This document shows positions 8,777 to 17,680 of a stretch of DNA of 58,280 nt, one piece after another. The position numbers were made by a program, and so were the translations under genes. The notes under the pieces are model-generated. The model was not told the DNA's origin. It ran no database searches and saw only the letters and a program-made list of their open reading frames with translations. Numbering within the stretch: position 1 is the stretch's first letter; each line of letters begins with the position of its first letter. The stretch spans positions 1-58,280 of the forward strand of contig JANNFI010000002.1 of NCBI GenBank assembly GCA_031379665.1. The letters are read 5' to 3'. Origin of the DNA: SZUA-254 sp031379665. Lineage in GTDB: Bacteria > Bacteroidota > Ignavibacteria > UBA10030 > SZUA-254.

Positions 8777-9324
8777 AGGTCAAGTCGCACGTGCTCGATC
8801 ATGCCGGGTTCGAAAGAACGCTCACGCGGCTCGCCCACGAAATCCTCGAGCGCAACAAGGGCTCGGAATCGATCGTCATCGTCGGGATCGTGACCCGCGG
8901 CGAGCATCTCGCGCGGCGCCTCGCGACGAAAATCCAGGACATCGAGCACCGTGAGCTGCAAATCGGGTTCATCGACATCACGATGTACCGCGACGACCTC
9001 CGGGGGAGATTGAGCCAGCCCGTGCTGCGCGGTACCGACATCCATTTCGACCTGACCGACAAGAACATCATCCTCGTGGACGACGTGCTCTTCACCGGGC
9101 GGACGGTACGGGCCGCGCTCGACGAGCTGGTGGACCTGGGGCGCCCCGCTTCGATACAGCTGGCGGTGCTCGTCGACCGCGGTCACCGGGAATTGCCGAT
9201 CAAAGCGGACTACGTCGGCAAGAATATACCCACCGCGAAAACGGAAGAAGTGAAGGTTCTGATGGAAGAGACGGACGGCGAGGACGCGGTGCTCCTCATC
9301 GAGTCGGAAGGAGGGCAGGCCTGA
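8773..9324 (+). CDS. pyrR: Bifunctional pyr operon regulator / uracil phosphoribosyltransferase PyrR
   Basis: PyrR senses UMP/UTP against PRPP and binds leader RNA to reduce pyr expression; many homologues also convert uracil and PRPP to UMP. The protein (183 residues from GTG 8773, usual length about 180) shows the PRPP-binding loop VDDVLFTGRTVRAALDE and an early TRGEHLARRL segment typical of type I phosphoribosyltransferases. The start could be TTG 8761 (GGAGG 5 nt upstream) or GTG 8773, which overlaps the leader ORF stop. I prefer GTG because alignment to the usual N-terminus begins there. It overlaps pyrB by one base (TGATG). A PyrR-type hairpin lies directly upstream, giving autoregulation. 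Confidence 0.93.
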   Translation: MKVKSHVLDHAGFERTLTRLAHEILERNKGSESIVIVGIVTRGEHLARRLATKIQDIEHRELQIGFIDITMYRDDLRGRLSQPVLRGTDIHFDLTDKNIILVDDVLFTGRTVRAALDELVDLGRPASIQLAVLVDRGHRELPIKADYVGKNIPTAKTEEVKVLMEETDGEDAVLLIESEGGQA

Positions 9325-10244
9325 TGCCACTTTCGAGTCGTCACCTCCTGGGGCTGCGCGGGGTACCGCGTGAAGACATTCAGCTGATCCTCGACACGGC
9401 ACTCTCGTTCCGCGAAGTCCTCGAACGGCCGATCAAGAAAGTGCCGACCCTCCAGGGGAAGACGGTCGTCAACCTCTTCTTCGAGAGCTCGACGCGCACG
9501 AGGATTTCCTTCGACCTCGCGGAACGGCGGCTCTCGGCCGACGTGGTCCAGTTCACCTCTGAGTCGAGCAGCGTCAAGAAGGGGGAGACCCTCCGGGACA
9601 CGGCTCGCAACCTGGAAGCGATGAAGATCGACATCGTGGTGGTGCGACACAGCGCCGCGGGCGTCCCGAAGTTCCTCTCGGAGGTGCTCAAGGCCAACGT
9701 CGTGAACGCCGGGGACGGGGCCCACGAACACCCCACGCAGGCGCTCCTCGATATGTACACGCTTCGCGAACGGTTCGGCTCGCTCGAGGGGCTCAAGGTC
9801 TGCATCCTCGGCGACATCGCGCACAGCCGGGTAGCCCGTTCGAACATCCACGGACTCCTGACGATGGGGGCGAAGGTCTCGGTGTGCGGACCGAGAACGC
9901 TCATCCCGAGGGGGATCGAACAGATGGGCGTCGAAGTGCATCACGACCTCGACGAGGCCCTTAAAGACGTCGACGCAATCAATGTCCTGCGCATTCAACT
10001 TGAACGGATGGAAAAGGCGTACTTTCCATCAATCCGGGAATACCACAATGTCTACGGGTTGACCACCGAACGGCTGGCGAAGGCGAAAAAAACCGCGGTG
10101 GTTCTCCACCCGGGTCCCATCAACCGCGACGTCGAGCTCTCAGCCGATGTGGCCGACGGCGAGCGGTCGCTGATCCTCCGCCAGGTCCTGAACGGTGTCG
10201 CCGTCCGGATGGCGGTCCTCTATCACATCGGCACCGGTAACTGA
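9324..10244 (+). CDS. pyrB: Aspartate carbamoyltransferase catalytic chain
   Basis: This enzyme condenses carbamoyl phosphate with L-aspartate, the committed step of de novo pyrimidine synthesis. The 306-residue length is normal. The carbamoyl phosphate loop SSTRTRISFDLAERRL and the HPTQALLDMYTL motif are both intact. The SSVKKGETLRDTARNLEAM segment is also family-typical. There is no pyrI regulatory chain next to it, so it is probably a PyrR-type-operon catalytic trimer controlled at the RNA level. It overlaps pyrR by one base and is followed by pyrC after 4 nt. Confidence 0.97.
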   Translation: MPLSSRHLLGLRGVPREDIQLILDTALSFREVLERPIKKVPTLQGKTVVNLFFESSTRTRISFDLAERRLSADVVQFTSESSSVKKGETLRDTARNLEAMKIDIVVVRHSAAGVPKFLSEVLKANVVNAGDGAHEHPTQALLDMYTLRERFGSLEGLKVCILGDIAHSRVARSNIHGLLTMGAKVSVCGPRTLIPRGIEQMGVEVHHDLDEALKDVDAINVLRIQLERMEKAYFPSIREYHNVYGLTTERLAKAKKTAVVLHPGPINRDVELSADVADGERSLILRQVLNGVAVRMAVLYHIGTGN

Positions 10245-10248
10245 CGCA

Positions 10249-11547
10249 ATGAACGGGCAGACCATGGTCACTCTCCTCCTGAAAAACGGCAACCTCGTCG
10301 ACCCGGGAAACGGGATCGAAACCGGGTCGGACCTCCTGATCGTGGAGGGCCGGATCGAAAAGATCGGCAAGAACCTGAAGGCCGGTCCGGGCGTGAAGGA
10401 AATCGATCTGACGGGGAAGGTTGTAGCTCCCGGCTTCCTCGATATGCACGTTCATTTTCGTGAACCGGGATTCGAGCATAAGGAGACCATTGCCACGGGG
10501 TGCGCGTCAGCGGCAGCCGGCGGCTTTACCGGGGTGTGCTGCATGCCGAACACCAACCCGCCGATCGACGACTCGACGGTCGTCAGCTTCATTCGCGAGA
10601 AAGGCGCCCGGGCCCTGGACGGCGCGGTGGATGTCTTCTGCATCGGCGCTGTGACGAAGGGGAGGGAGGGGAAACAGCTCTCACCGATGGCGGATCTCGC
10701 GGCAGCGGGGGTGGTGGCCTTCTCCGACGACGGTTCGCCGGTTTCGGACCCCGAAATCATGCGGCGGGCGCTTGAGTACGCCGGTATGTTCGGCAGGCCG
10801 ATCATCCAGCACGCTGAGGAATCGAGCATGACACGCGGCGGGACGATGAACGAGGGCCTGACATCGACGATCCTCGGACTGCCGTCGATCCCGTCGGTCG
10901 CCGAGGAGATCATGGTCGGTCGCGACATCCTCCTGGCAAAATATGTGGGTGCGCAATACCACGTGGCCCACATCAGTACGGCGGGAACGCTCGACCAGGT
11001 CAGGGCGGCGCGCGAGCGTGGCATCGCCGTCACCTGTGAAATCACCCCTCACCATTTTACGTTGAGCGACGACGCCGTGGACGGGTTCGACACCAACACG
11101 AAGATGAATCCGCCCCTGCGCAGCAAGGATGACCTTCAGGCGATGAAAGAGGGCCTCCGGGATGGCACCATCGACGCCATCGCGACGGACCACGCTCCGC
11201 ACTCCCGCGACGAAAAAATGGTGGATTACGTCCAGGCGCCGTTTGGTATCGTCGGGCTTGAGACGGCGATCGGCCTCACCGTGACCGGGCTCCTCGAGCC
11301 GGGGATAATTTCCCTGTCGAGGATGGTTGAGCTGATGGCGGTGAACCCCCGTAAAATACTGCACTTGCCGGCCGTGGGCATCAAGGAAGGGGTGATGGCG
11401 AACCTGTCGATCTTCGACATTGATACCGAGTGGACGGTCGACGTCGCCGCCTTCCGGTCGAAATCGAAAAACTCTCCGTTTCACGGCCGGGTGTTGCGCG
11501 GGAGGGCGTTCGGAATCATCAACAACGGACAGGCAGTTTTTTCCTGA
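10249..11547 (+). CDS. pyrC: Dihydroorotase
   Basis: This zinc amidohydrolase cyclises carbamoyl aspartate to dihydroorotate, the third step of the pathway. The metal-binding DMHVHFREPG motif, the substrate loop MPNTNPPIDDS, the later His residues (IIQHAEE, AHISTAGT) and the catalytic Asp of ATDHAPHSRDEK are all present, so this is an active class I enzyme rather than a PyrC-prime. ATG 10249 is 4 nt after pyrB; ATG 10264 is an alternative start that fits family N-termini equally well. Neither has a strong ribosome site, suggesting translational coupling to pyrB. Confidence 0.96.
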   Translation: MNGQTMVTLLLKNGNLVDPGNGIETGSDLLIVEGRIEKIGKNLKAGPGVKEIDLTGKVVAPGFLDMHVHFREPGFEHKETIATGCASAAAGGFTGVCCMPNTNPPIDDSTVVSFIREKGARALDGAVDVFCIGAVTKGREGKQLSPMADLAAAGVVAFSDDGSPVSDPEIMRRALEYAGMFGRPIIQHAEESSMTRGGTMNEGLTSTILGLPSIPSVAEEIMVGRDILLAKYVGAQYHVAHISTAGTLDQVRAARERGIAVTCEITPHHFTLSDDAVDGFDTNTKMNPPLRSKDDLQAMKEGLRDGTIDAIATDHAPHSRDEKMVDYVQAPFGIVGLETAIGLTVTGLLEPGIISLSRMVELMAVNPRKILHLPAVGIKEGVMANLSIFDIDTEWTVDVAAFRSKSKNSPFHGRVLRGRAFGIINNGQAVFS

Positions 11548-11567
11548 GAATAATCAGAGGATCGGTC

Positions 11568-12371
11568 ATGAATCTCAAACTGGCATTGATATTAGCGTCC
11601 GCACTCGTCATCGGTGGCTGTAAATCCAACGTTGTGGAAGTCGACCGAATCCCGCCATTTTCACCGCGGGGAATTTCAACGGAGACGCGCGACGGTTACA
11701 TCCTCCTCTCCTGGTTGAGCAATCAGGAACCGGACGTGACCGGATACCGGGTGTACGCGAGCGACGCATTCGACGGCGTCTATGAGGCCCTCGGCGAGAC
11801 GAACGGCCTGCTGTTCAGTGACTTCGCCGCCACGAACGGTTTCACGAGGTACTACGCGGTGACGGCGTTCGACGGGACGGGCAACGAAAGCGAGCTGAGC
11901 ACGGAAGTGGCGTACGACACGCCGAGGCCGGAGGGGTCCGGAGTCCCCCTGCCGAATTTCCGCATCGACCCCGCCCGCGCAGGATATGATTTCTCGACGT
12001 TCAGCCTCGGCCCGTACGACGATCAGTTCACCGACATCTATTTCGACTTTCTGAACGGGTTGTCCTATCTCGTGGTCTGGGATGATACGGAGATACAGGA
12101 CATGGGATATACCGTATCGCTCTCCGAGATCGGGGCCGCGCCGCTCGCGGGATGGTCCCCGACGAAGGACGTGCGCCTCATCAGCGGGCATACCTATGTC
12201 GTGAGGACCTGGGACAACCACTACGCCAAGGTGAGGATCCGATCGATCTCCGCCTCCGCCACCGTGTTCGACTGGGCGTATCAGCTCCAGGTTGGGAACA
12301 CGCGCCTGAAGCAGTCTGCCGATCGGGGCGCGCTGCGGTCCGGGTCCGGTTCGGTTCCGAGGGCCCGGTAG
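11568..12371 (+). CDS. Lipoprotein with fibronectin type III-like domain
   Basis: A 267-residue protein with a lipobox (ALVIGGC) after a short hydrophobic leader, so it should be a membrane-anchored lipoprotein. Residues about 27-115 look like a fibronectin III domain (PPFSPRG..TETRDGYILLSWLSNQEPDVTGYRVYAS, then FTRYYAVTAFDGTGNES). The C-terminal half is beta-rich with no family I recognise. The start is ATG 11568, with AGAGG upstream. It lies 20 nt after pyrC and is probably cotranscribed with the pyr genes, with no obvious functional link to them. Confidence 0.8.
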   Translation: MNLKLALILASALVIGGCKSNVVEVDRIPPFSPRGISTETRDGYILLSWLSNQEPDVTGYRVYASDAFDGVYEALGETNGLLFSDFAATNGFTRYYAVTAFDGTGNESELSTEVAYDTPRPEGSGVPLPNFRIDPARAGYDFSTFSLGPYDDQFTDIYFDFLNGLSYLVVWDDTEIQDMGYTVSLSEIGAAPLAGWSPTKDVRLISGHTYVVRTWDNHYAKVRIRSISASATVFDWAYQLQVGNTRLKQSADRGALRSGSGSVPRAR

Positions 12372-12381
12372 GAGGTTGACT

Positions 12382-12855
12382 TTGGAAGACCGAAGGAGTA
12401 TTTTCGGGTACCGTATGCAGCAAACCATCATCACTCAGGCGTTACTGCTCCTCCTGGCGTTCTACCCGGCTGCGGCCGGGCAGAACCACTTTCATTCTGA
12501 CGACTCGACTTCACCGGACGGTCCCGCGTCGATCTTTCGCGCAATCGAACAGGGACTGGCCCGGGGGGACGAACGGATTTTTTCGGTATTTTTCAGCCGC
12601 ACCGTCTCCCTGAATGTCCGCGGAAACTCACCGGGGTATTACAGCGCAAACCAGGCCGGCCAGGTGCTCCGGCATTTCCTCGCGTCACGGAAGATACCCT
12701 CCTTCAGGTTCACGACGCTCGAGAGCGATGATCACCCCTTCGCGACCGGATCGGCCACGATGACCGTCGGCGGTCGGATCGAGAGATTTCAGGTGTATGC
12801 CGGGCTGACCCGGGACAAATCCGGCTGGGTCATCTCGCAGTTCAACATCTACTGA
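12382..12855 (+). CDS. Exported DUF4783 (NTF2-like) protein
   Basis: A small exported protein of about 157 residues with a signal peptide (QALLLLLAFYPAAAG). After it comes an SIFRAIEQGLARGDERIFSVFF...VSLNVRG...YSANQAGQVLRHFL pattern ending in a GGRIERFQVYAGLTRDKSGWVISQFNIY strand. That matches DUF4783, an NTF2-fold family common in Bacteroidota whose role is unknown. I start it at TTG 12382 because AGGAGG lies 6 nt upstream and gives a basic n-region. ATG 12415 is the alternative and would shorten the signal peptide. It lies 10 nt downstream of the lipoprotein gene. Confidence 0.8.
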   Translation: MEDRRSIFGYRMQQTIITQALLLLLAFYPAAAGQNHFHSDDSTSPDGPASIFRAIEQGLARGDERIFSVFFSRTVSLNVRGNSPGYYSANQAGQVLRHFLASRKIPSFRFTTLESDDHPFATGSATMTVGGRIERFQVYAGLTRDKSGWVISQFNIY

Positions 12856-12871
12856 TCTTCCTCCCGCCGGC

Positions 12872-15800
12872 GTGAAGAGCGTCCTCGCATTCATTCTCCC
12901 TCCGGGCATTTTCCTCCTCCTCCTTGCAGGCCTGTTCATCGCAGGCGACCGTTCCCTCGGCGAAGCGGATTCCGACTGGCCGCGGATTTCCCGCGAACAA
13001 CGCCAGACCCTCGACGCGCAGCTACGGCAACTGTTCGCGGCGTACCAGGACGAAGCCCACGCGGCCTCGCAGAAGGCGGCGGCGGCAATCCTGATGACGG
13101 GGAGGGACGCGACCGGCGCGGCGTCACAGGGAGAGCTCTTCGCGGCCCTCGGCGAAGGGGGCCTCCAGGGCCTGACACTCGAATACTACGACACGGCCGG
13201 AGTGCTCAACGCCTGGACCGGGCCGGGCGGACCCGATCTCGCCCCCGGGGCGTTGAACGGAATGCACCGCTCCTACCTCGACGAAGGCCCCATCAATTCC
13301 TACCTCGTGATCATTGTCCCGGTCTACAGGAACGAGCGGGTGACGGGTCACGTGGTGGCGAAGAGGCTCTTCACCGTCAACCATCCGGTCGACAACCGGT
13401 TCATCAGCAGCCACGCGGCGGCGACATCGTTCCAGTCGATCGTCGGGGACGAGGCTGGTCTCGAACTCCAGTTCCGCGTTCTGACGCCGCGGAACGATAA
13501 CCGGGCGTCGCTCACGGGAGGAGCCGAAGGGAATACGGGCGACGCGGAAACGTTCATCGTTCCGCTCAAATCGGTGGATGGCCGGGACATCGTGTACGTG
13601 CTTGCGCCGGCTCCCGGGAGGGGATCGTACATCGAGCTGATCAGGGGCGAATTCAGTCGATGGGAGGGGCTTGCGCTCTCAGGATTCCTCATCTCACTCA
13701 TCGTGGTCGCCGCCTGGCGGTTCCGCAAGTCCGCCGGGGGCCTCATCTATCAGTCGGTGCTGCTGGGGTCGCTCTGGGTCCTCAGGTATCTCCTGGTCGC
13801 CCTCGATCTCCCGGGGAACTCGGAGGTTGGTGACCTCTTCGATCCCGGTCTCTTCGCCTCATCGTTCGGATACGGAGCCGCGAAATCGGCCGGTGATATG
13901 TTTTTCTCGGGGGCGCTCCTGGCGATCACCCTCGCGGTGCTCGTGCGGAAGGTGGTCGCCGCGGAGGTACCGCCGGTCGTTTCGACGGGTGGCGACGTCC
14001 GGATTGGAGCCGCGCGGGCGGTGGCCGGCGTGGCAGGCTTCGCGCTCCTCATCGGACTCCTCGGACCGCTCAGCCGGGGTTTCTTCGCCGTCATCCAGAG
14101 CGTGGTCTTCGATTCCCGCATCGACCTGAACGATCCGAGGATGGTCTATCCCGGGCTGACCACCGGATCTCTTCTGTTCGGGGCGCTCCTCCTCGTGTTC
14201 GCGCTGTTCCTCGGGGGGATGCTGTTCATCCTCGGAGCGCGTCGCTCCCTTTGCCGGTTCATTCGCGATGGGGCCCGGGGCCGTGGCTGGATCGCGATCG
14301 CCGCTGCGTCCGTCGCCAGTTCGCTACTGTTCGACCTGCTCCACCCGAATCCCCTCGGTACCCCGGTGCAACGGCTGGCGATGCTCACGGGATTCATCGG
14401 GCTATCGTACCTGGCGGTTGGCTGGTCCAGGCAGGGGACAACGCCCGGTCCGGCGCGCACCTTCCTGGTCGTTTCCCTCTCCTCGGCCGCGGTACTCGTC
14501 GCCGCGCTCGACAGCAAGGTGCACGACCACGACAAGGTGCTGATCGAAGCGGTGGTGCGGGACATCGCCAGGCCCGAGAGCGCCTGGATGGCCTATGTGC
14601 TGAACGAGTCGCTGACTACCCTTTCCGAAGGCGCCGCGGCAAGAGTGCTCAGGGCGGGCAACGCCCGCGCCACCGGGAAGCTCGCGTTCGGCGCCTGGGC
14701 CGGGAGCATTCTCGCGACCGAGGGAAACACCTGCTCAGTCACCTTCGTCGACATCGAGGGGAGCGTGGTCTCGCATTTCCACGCGGGGCCGGCCCCGCAC
14801 TGGTCGAGGGAGATGCCGATGGATGAAATGCCGCGCAGTACGCGGTTCACGTCGAGGGAATCGAGGTCGATCCGCGGGAGGACGTCGCCGTGGTACAAGG
14901 GATACGCCCCGATCTTCACGCCGGACAGCCAGTTCGCGGGCGGCGTCTGGGTGGGGATCGCACCGAATGACGCGGAGAAGATCCTGGGCCAGGATCTGGA
15001 CCTGCTGGCATCCCCGCAGAAATTCGAGAACCGCAGGCCGGTACGGAAGGTGCTGCTGGCGGAGTACTCCGACGGCAGGCTGGTGTCGGGCTTCGACGAC
15101 GACCTCTCGATCGGTCGCCGACTTCCTGCCGGAACGGACTCCGGCCTGGTCGAGGCGGACGGCAGGTGGGTGAGTGAATATTTCGGCGGCGACGAGTACG
15201 AAACGTACTACCTGCGTACCACGGGACGAACGGTGCTCGGCGTGAGCCTCGAGTCCCTGGATGCGGGGTGGCACTTTTATAGCTACTCGCGATACATCCT
15301 CTTCTTCACGAGCATCTTCCTCCTGGGCGCCGGACTCTATGGCCTCTGGAGAGCGACCCGGGCGAGGCCGTCGCGTCCGTCGTTCAAGACCACCCTCACG
15401 GCGGCGTTCGCAGTGGTCTCACTTATACCGGTGATTCTGCTCGCCTACTACAACCGGGTCTCGCTGCAGCAGGAGGCCGAACGCTCGACCGACGAGTTCC
15501 TCAAATCGGAAACAGATCTGGTGTTGAACGAGATCCAGGGGCGGATGGGTATGACCGTCCCGTACGAGCTCGCGGGTTACACCGACGAAACGCTCGAGGA
15601 GATCGCGGGTGTGCTGAACACGCAGGTCCACCTGTATAACGGCGCCTACCTCATCGGCTCGAGCAGATCCGAACTCTTCGTCGCGGAACTGATCGACAGA
15701 AGGCTGCCGGCGGGTGCGTTTGCCGGGGTCTGCCTGTCAGGGATGAATTTTTACTCGGAGGAGCAGACTGTCGGCTCGGTGCGGTACCTCGTGGGGTACC

Positions 15801-16813
15801 GGCCGGTCCGGGCGCAAACGGGCGAGGTGATCGGGGTGGTCGCCGTTCCATCGCTCTCGAGGCAGGGGATGATCGAGACCGATCTCGCCCGGAGGGACGT
15901 CATCCTCTACGGCATCTACATCCTGGTGCTGGCCGTCGCCCTTGTCGTCGGCACAGGCATCGCGAACCAGATTGCAAGGCCCGTTCGCAGGCTCACCATG
16001 GCGGCCCGGCAGGTCGCCACGGGTGACCTCGATGTCCGACTGGAAACGGGTCGACGGGACGAGATCGGAGAGCTCGAGACCGCCTTCCAGGGTATGACAT
16101 CGGACCTGAAGACGGTTCAGGAGCGGATGGTGAAGGTGGAGCGGGAACTCGCCTGGAAGGAGATGGCAAAACAGGTGGCTCACGAGATCAAGAACCCGCT
16201 GACGCCGATGCGTCTCTCGGTGCAGCACCTCGTCTCGGCCTATCAGAAGGGCGGCGCCGGCTTCGCTGAAGTGCTGAAGTCCGTTTCATCCACCGTTCTG
16301 GAGCAGATCGACGCGCTCAGCAGGATCGCCTCCGAGTTCTCGGCGTTCGCGCGGCTTCCCGAGCGGCGCCTGGACCTCTGCGCCGTCCACGAGGTCATCA
16401 ACGAGGCGGCCGGGCTCTACCACCGGGAAGGCGTGCGCTTTGCGACATCATTCGTCCCGGGCGAACCGCGCGTGAAAGCCGACAGGGAGGAGCTCCGGCG
16501 GGCGTTCATCAATATTTTTCGGAACAGCGTCCAGGCCGCGCAATCGGACGTGTCGATCAGCGTCAGCACGCGCACGGAAGGGTCCATCCTGGTCATCAGC
16601 ATCACCGACAACGGCCCCGGGATGACCCGGGAGATCCTCGGGAGACTGTTCGAGCCGAATTTCTCGACGAAGACCGACGGGATGGGGATCGGGCTGACAA
16701 TCGTCAGGAAGACGATCGAGGACCTCAACGGGAGCGTTGGGGTGGAATCGACGCCGGGAGAGGGGACGACCGTCCGAATCCGGCTGCCGCTGGCGGACCG
16801 GGATGATGGTTGA
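12872..16813 (+). CDS. Giant NtrY-like membrane sensor histidine kinase
   Basis: A 1313-residue kinase. TM1 (about residues 5-25) is followed by a first extracytoplasmic region to about 260. A polytopic block of roughly seven helices follows to about 540, then a second extracytoplasmic region to about 800. TMs near 805 and 840 enclose a further sensor segment to about 1005, and a final TM near 1015-1035 leads to HAMP. The transmitter has H1104 in VAHEIKNPLTPMRLSVQHL, characteristic of the NtrY group, and an ATP lid near 1270 (GMGIGLTIVRK). NtrY kinases usually pair with an NtrC-type regulator, but none lies in this window. The start is GTG 12872 with no clear ribosome site. Its stop overlaps pgeF. 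Confidence 0.9.
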   Translation: MKSVLAFILPPGIFLLLLAGLFIAGDRSLGEADSDWPRISREQRQTLDAQLRQLFAAYQDEAHAASQKAAAAILMTGRDATGAASQGELFAALGEGGLQGLTLEYYDTAGVLNAWTGPGGPDLAPGALNGMHRSYLDEGPINSYLVIIVPVYRNERVTGHVVAKRLFTVNHPVDNRFISSHAAATSFQSIVGDEAGLELQFRVLTPRNDNRASLTGGAEGNTGDAETFIVPLKSVDGRDIVYVLAPAPGRGSYIELIRGEFSRWEGLALSGFLISLIVVAAWRFRKSAGGLIYQSVLLGSLWVLRYLLVALDLPGNSEVGDLFDPGLFASSFGYGAAKSAGDMFFSGALLAITLAVLVRKVVAAEVPPVVSTGGDVRIGAARAVAGVAGFALLIGLLGPLSRGFFAVIQSVVFDSRIDLNDPRMVYPGLTTGSLLFGALLLVFALFLGGMLFILGARRSLCRFIRDGARGRGWIAIAAASVASSLLFDLLHPNPLGTPVQRLAMLTGFIGLSYLAVGWSRQGTTPGPARTFLVVSLSSAAVLVAALDSKVHDHDKVLIEAVVRDIARPESAWMAYVLNESLTTLSEGAAARVLRAGNARATGKLAFGAWAGSILATEGNTCSVTFVDIEGSVVSHFHAGPAPHWSREMPMDEMPRSTRFTSRESRSIRGRTSPWYKGYAPIFTPDSQFAGGVWVGIAPNDAEKILGQDLDLLASPQKFENRRPVRKVLLAEYSDGRLVSGFDDDLSIGRRLPAGTDSGLVEADGRWVSEYFGGDEYETYYLRTTGRTVLGVSLESLDAGWHFYSYSRYILFFTSIFLLGAGLYGLWRATRARPSRPSFKTTLTAAFAVVSLIPVILLAYYNRVSLQQEAERSTDEFLKSETDLVLNEIQGRMGMTVPYELAGYTDETLEEIAGVLNTQVHLYNGAYLIGSSRSELFVAELIDRRLPAGAFAGVCLSGMNFYSEEQTVGSVRYLVGYRPVRAQTGEVIGVVAVPSLSRQGMIETDLARRDVILYGIYILVLAVALVVGTGIANQIARPVRRLTMAARQVATGDLDVRLETGRRDEIGELETAFQGMTSDLKTVQERMVKVERELAWKEMAKQVAHEIKNPLTPMRLSVQHLVSAYQKGGAGFAEVLKSVSSTVLEQIDALSRIASEFSAFARLPERRLDLCAVHEVINEAAGLYHREGVRFATSFVPGEPRVKADREELRRAFINIFRNSVQAAQSDVSISVSTRTEGSILVISITDNGPGMTREILGRLFEPNFSTKTDGMGIGLTIVRKTIEDLNGSVGVESTPGEGTTVRIRLPLADRDDG

Positions 16814-17573
16814 CCGGCTCCTGGAGAACGGGGGTGTCACGGTCGTGGTCCCGTCCTGGACACAGGACCTCCCCGGTGTGCGGGCGGCACTCAGCACGCG
16901 CATCGGTGGCGTCAGCCGCAACCCGTTCGACATGAACACGAGCTTCAGCGTCGGCGACGAGGAAGGCGACGTCAGGACGAATCGTGACCGGTTTTTCCGG
17001 GCGGCGGGGATCCCGGGCGAGCGTCTCGCCACGGCCGGTCAGGTACACGGCTCGGCGGTGGTCGCAGTCGGGAGTCCGGGACACTATCCCGGTTGTGACG
17101 GCCTCGTCACCGATACGGTCGGGTTGGTCCTCGGCGTCTCGATCGCGGATTGCGTTCCGATTCTTATCTATGACGCCGTCCGCAGGGCGGCCGGTATCGT
17201 GCATTCGGGGTGGAAGGGGAGCCGGGGGAGGATCGTCGAGAAATGCCTCCGGTTGATGGGCGAACGCTTCTCGACCCGTCCGGCGGACATTTTCGCCTAC
17301 ATCGGGCCCGCGGCCAGCGGGTGTTGCTACGAGGTCGGACCGGAGGTGGCAGACCAGTTTCCCCCGGAAGCACTCCGGAAAACAGAGGTCGGAAGGGCTC
17401 ACCTCGACCTTGGTGTTTTCAATCGGAACCTGCTCGTCGAATGTGGTGTTCCCGGGGAACAGGTCGCCCTCTCGGGGCGCTGTACCATCCACGAGGCCGA
17501 TCTCTTTCATTCCCACCGGCGCGACAGCGAGCAATCCGGCAGGATGCTCGCGATCATCCATATTGTTGAATAG
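16803..17573 (+). CDS. pgeF: PgeF/YlmD family laccase-domain protein (peptidoglycan editing factor)
   Basis: This DUF152 protein has 256 residues, close to the family's 240-270. The family is reported to act as a purine nucleoside phosphorylase/adenosine deaminase and to prevent misincorporation of L-Ser into peptidoglycan precursors. The metal-site motifs are visible: QVHGSAVV, GCDGLVTD, VSIADCVPILIYD and AGIVHSGWKG, plus a C-terminal SGRCTIHE..LFHSHRRD segment. Two adjacent ATGs (16803, 16806) overlap the kinase stop by about 10 nt, so translation is probably coupled. Confidence 0.92.
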   Translation: MMVDRLLENGGVTVVVPSWTQDLPGVRAALSTRIGGVSRNPFDMNTSFSVGDEEGDVRTNRDRFFRAAGIPGERLATAGQVHGSAVVAVGSPGHYPGCDGLVTDTVGLVLGVSIADCVPILIYDAVRRAAGIVHSGWKGSRGRIVEKCLRLMGERFSTRPADIFAYIGPAASGCCYEVGPEVADQFPPEALRKTEVGRAHLDLGVFNRNLLVECGVPGEQVALSGRCTIHEADLFHSHRRDSEQSGRMLAIIHIVE

Positions 17574-17619
17574 CCCTTAAAACCCGGCGATTTTGGGCGA
17601 GCGGGTGTGACACAGCTCA

Positions 17620-17648
17620 TTGTTTTTCACCTGCGATCTCAGTACATT
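17620..17648 (+). promoter_or_regulatory. Predicted promoter of glmS
   Basis: TTGTTT (17620-17625), a 17-bp spacer and TACATT (17643-17648) lie 33 bp before the glmS ATG. I see no glmS-ribozyme-like structure, as the space is too short. Confidence 0.5.
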
Positions 17649-17680
17649 TTTTCATCTAAAATCAAAAATCAACCCCGACC

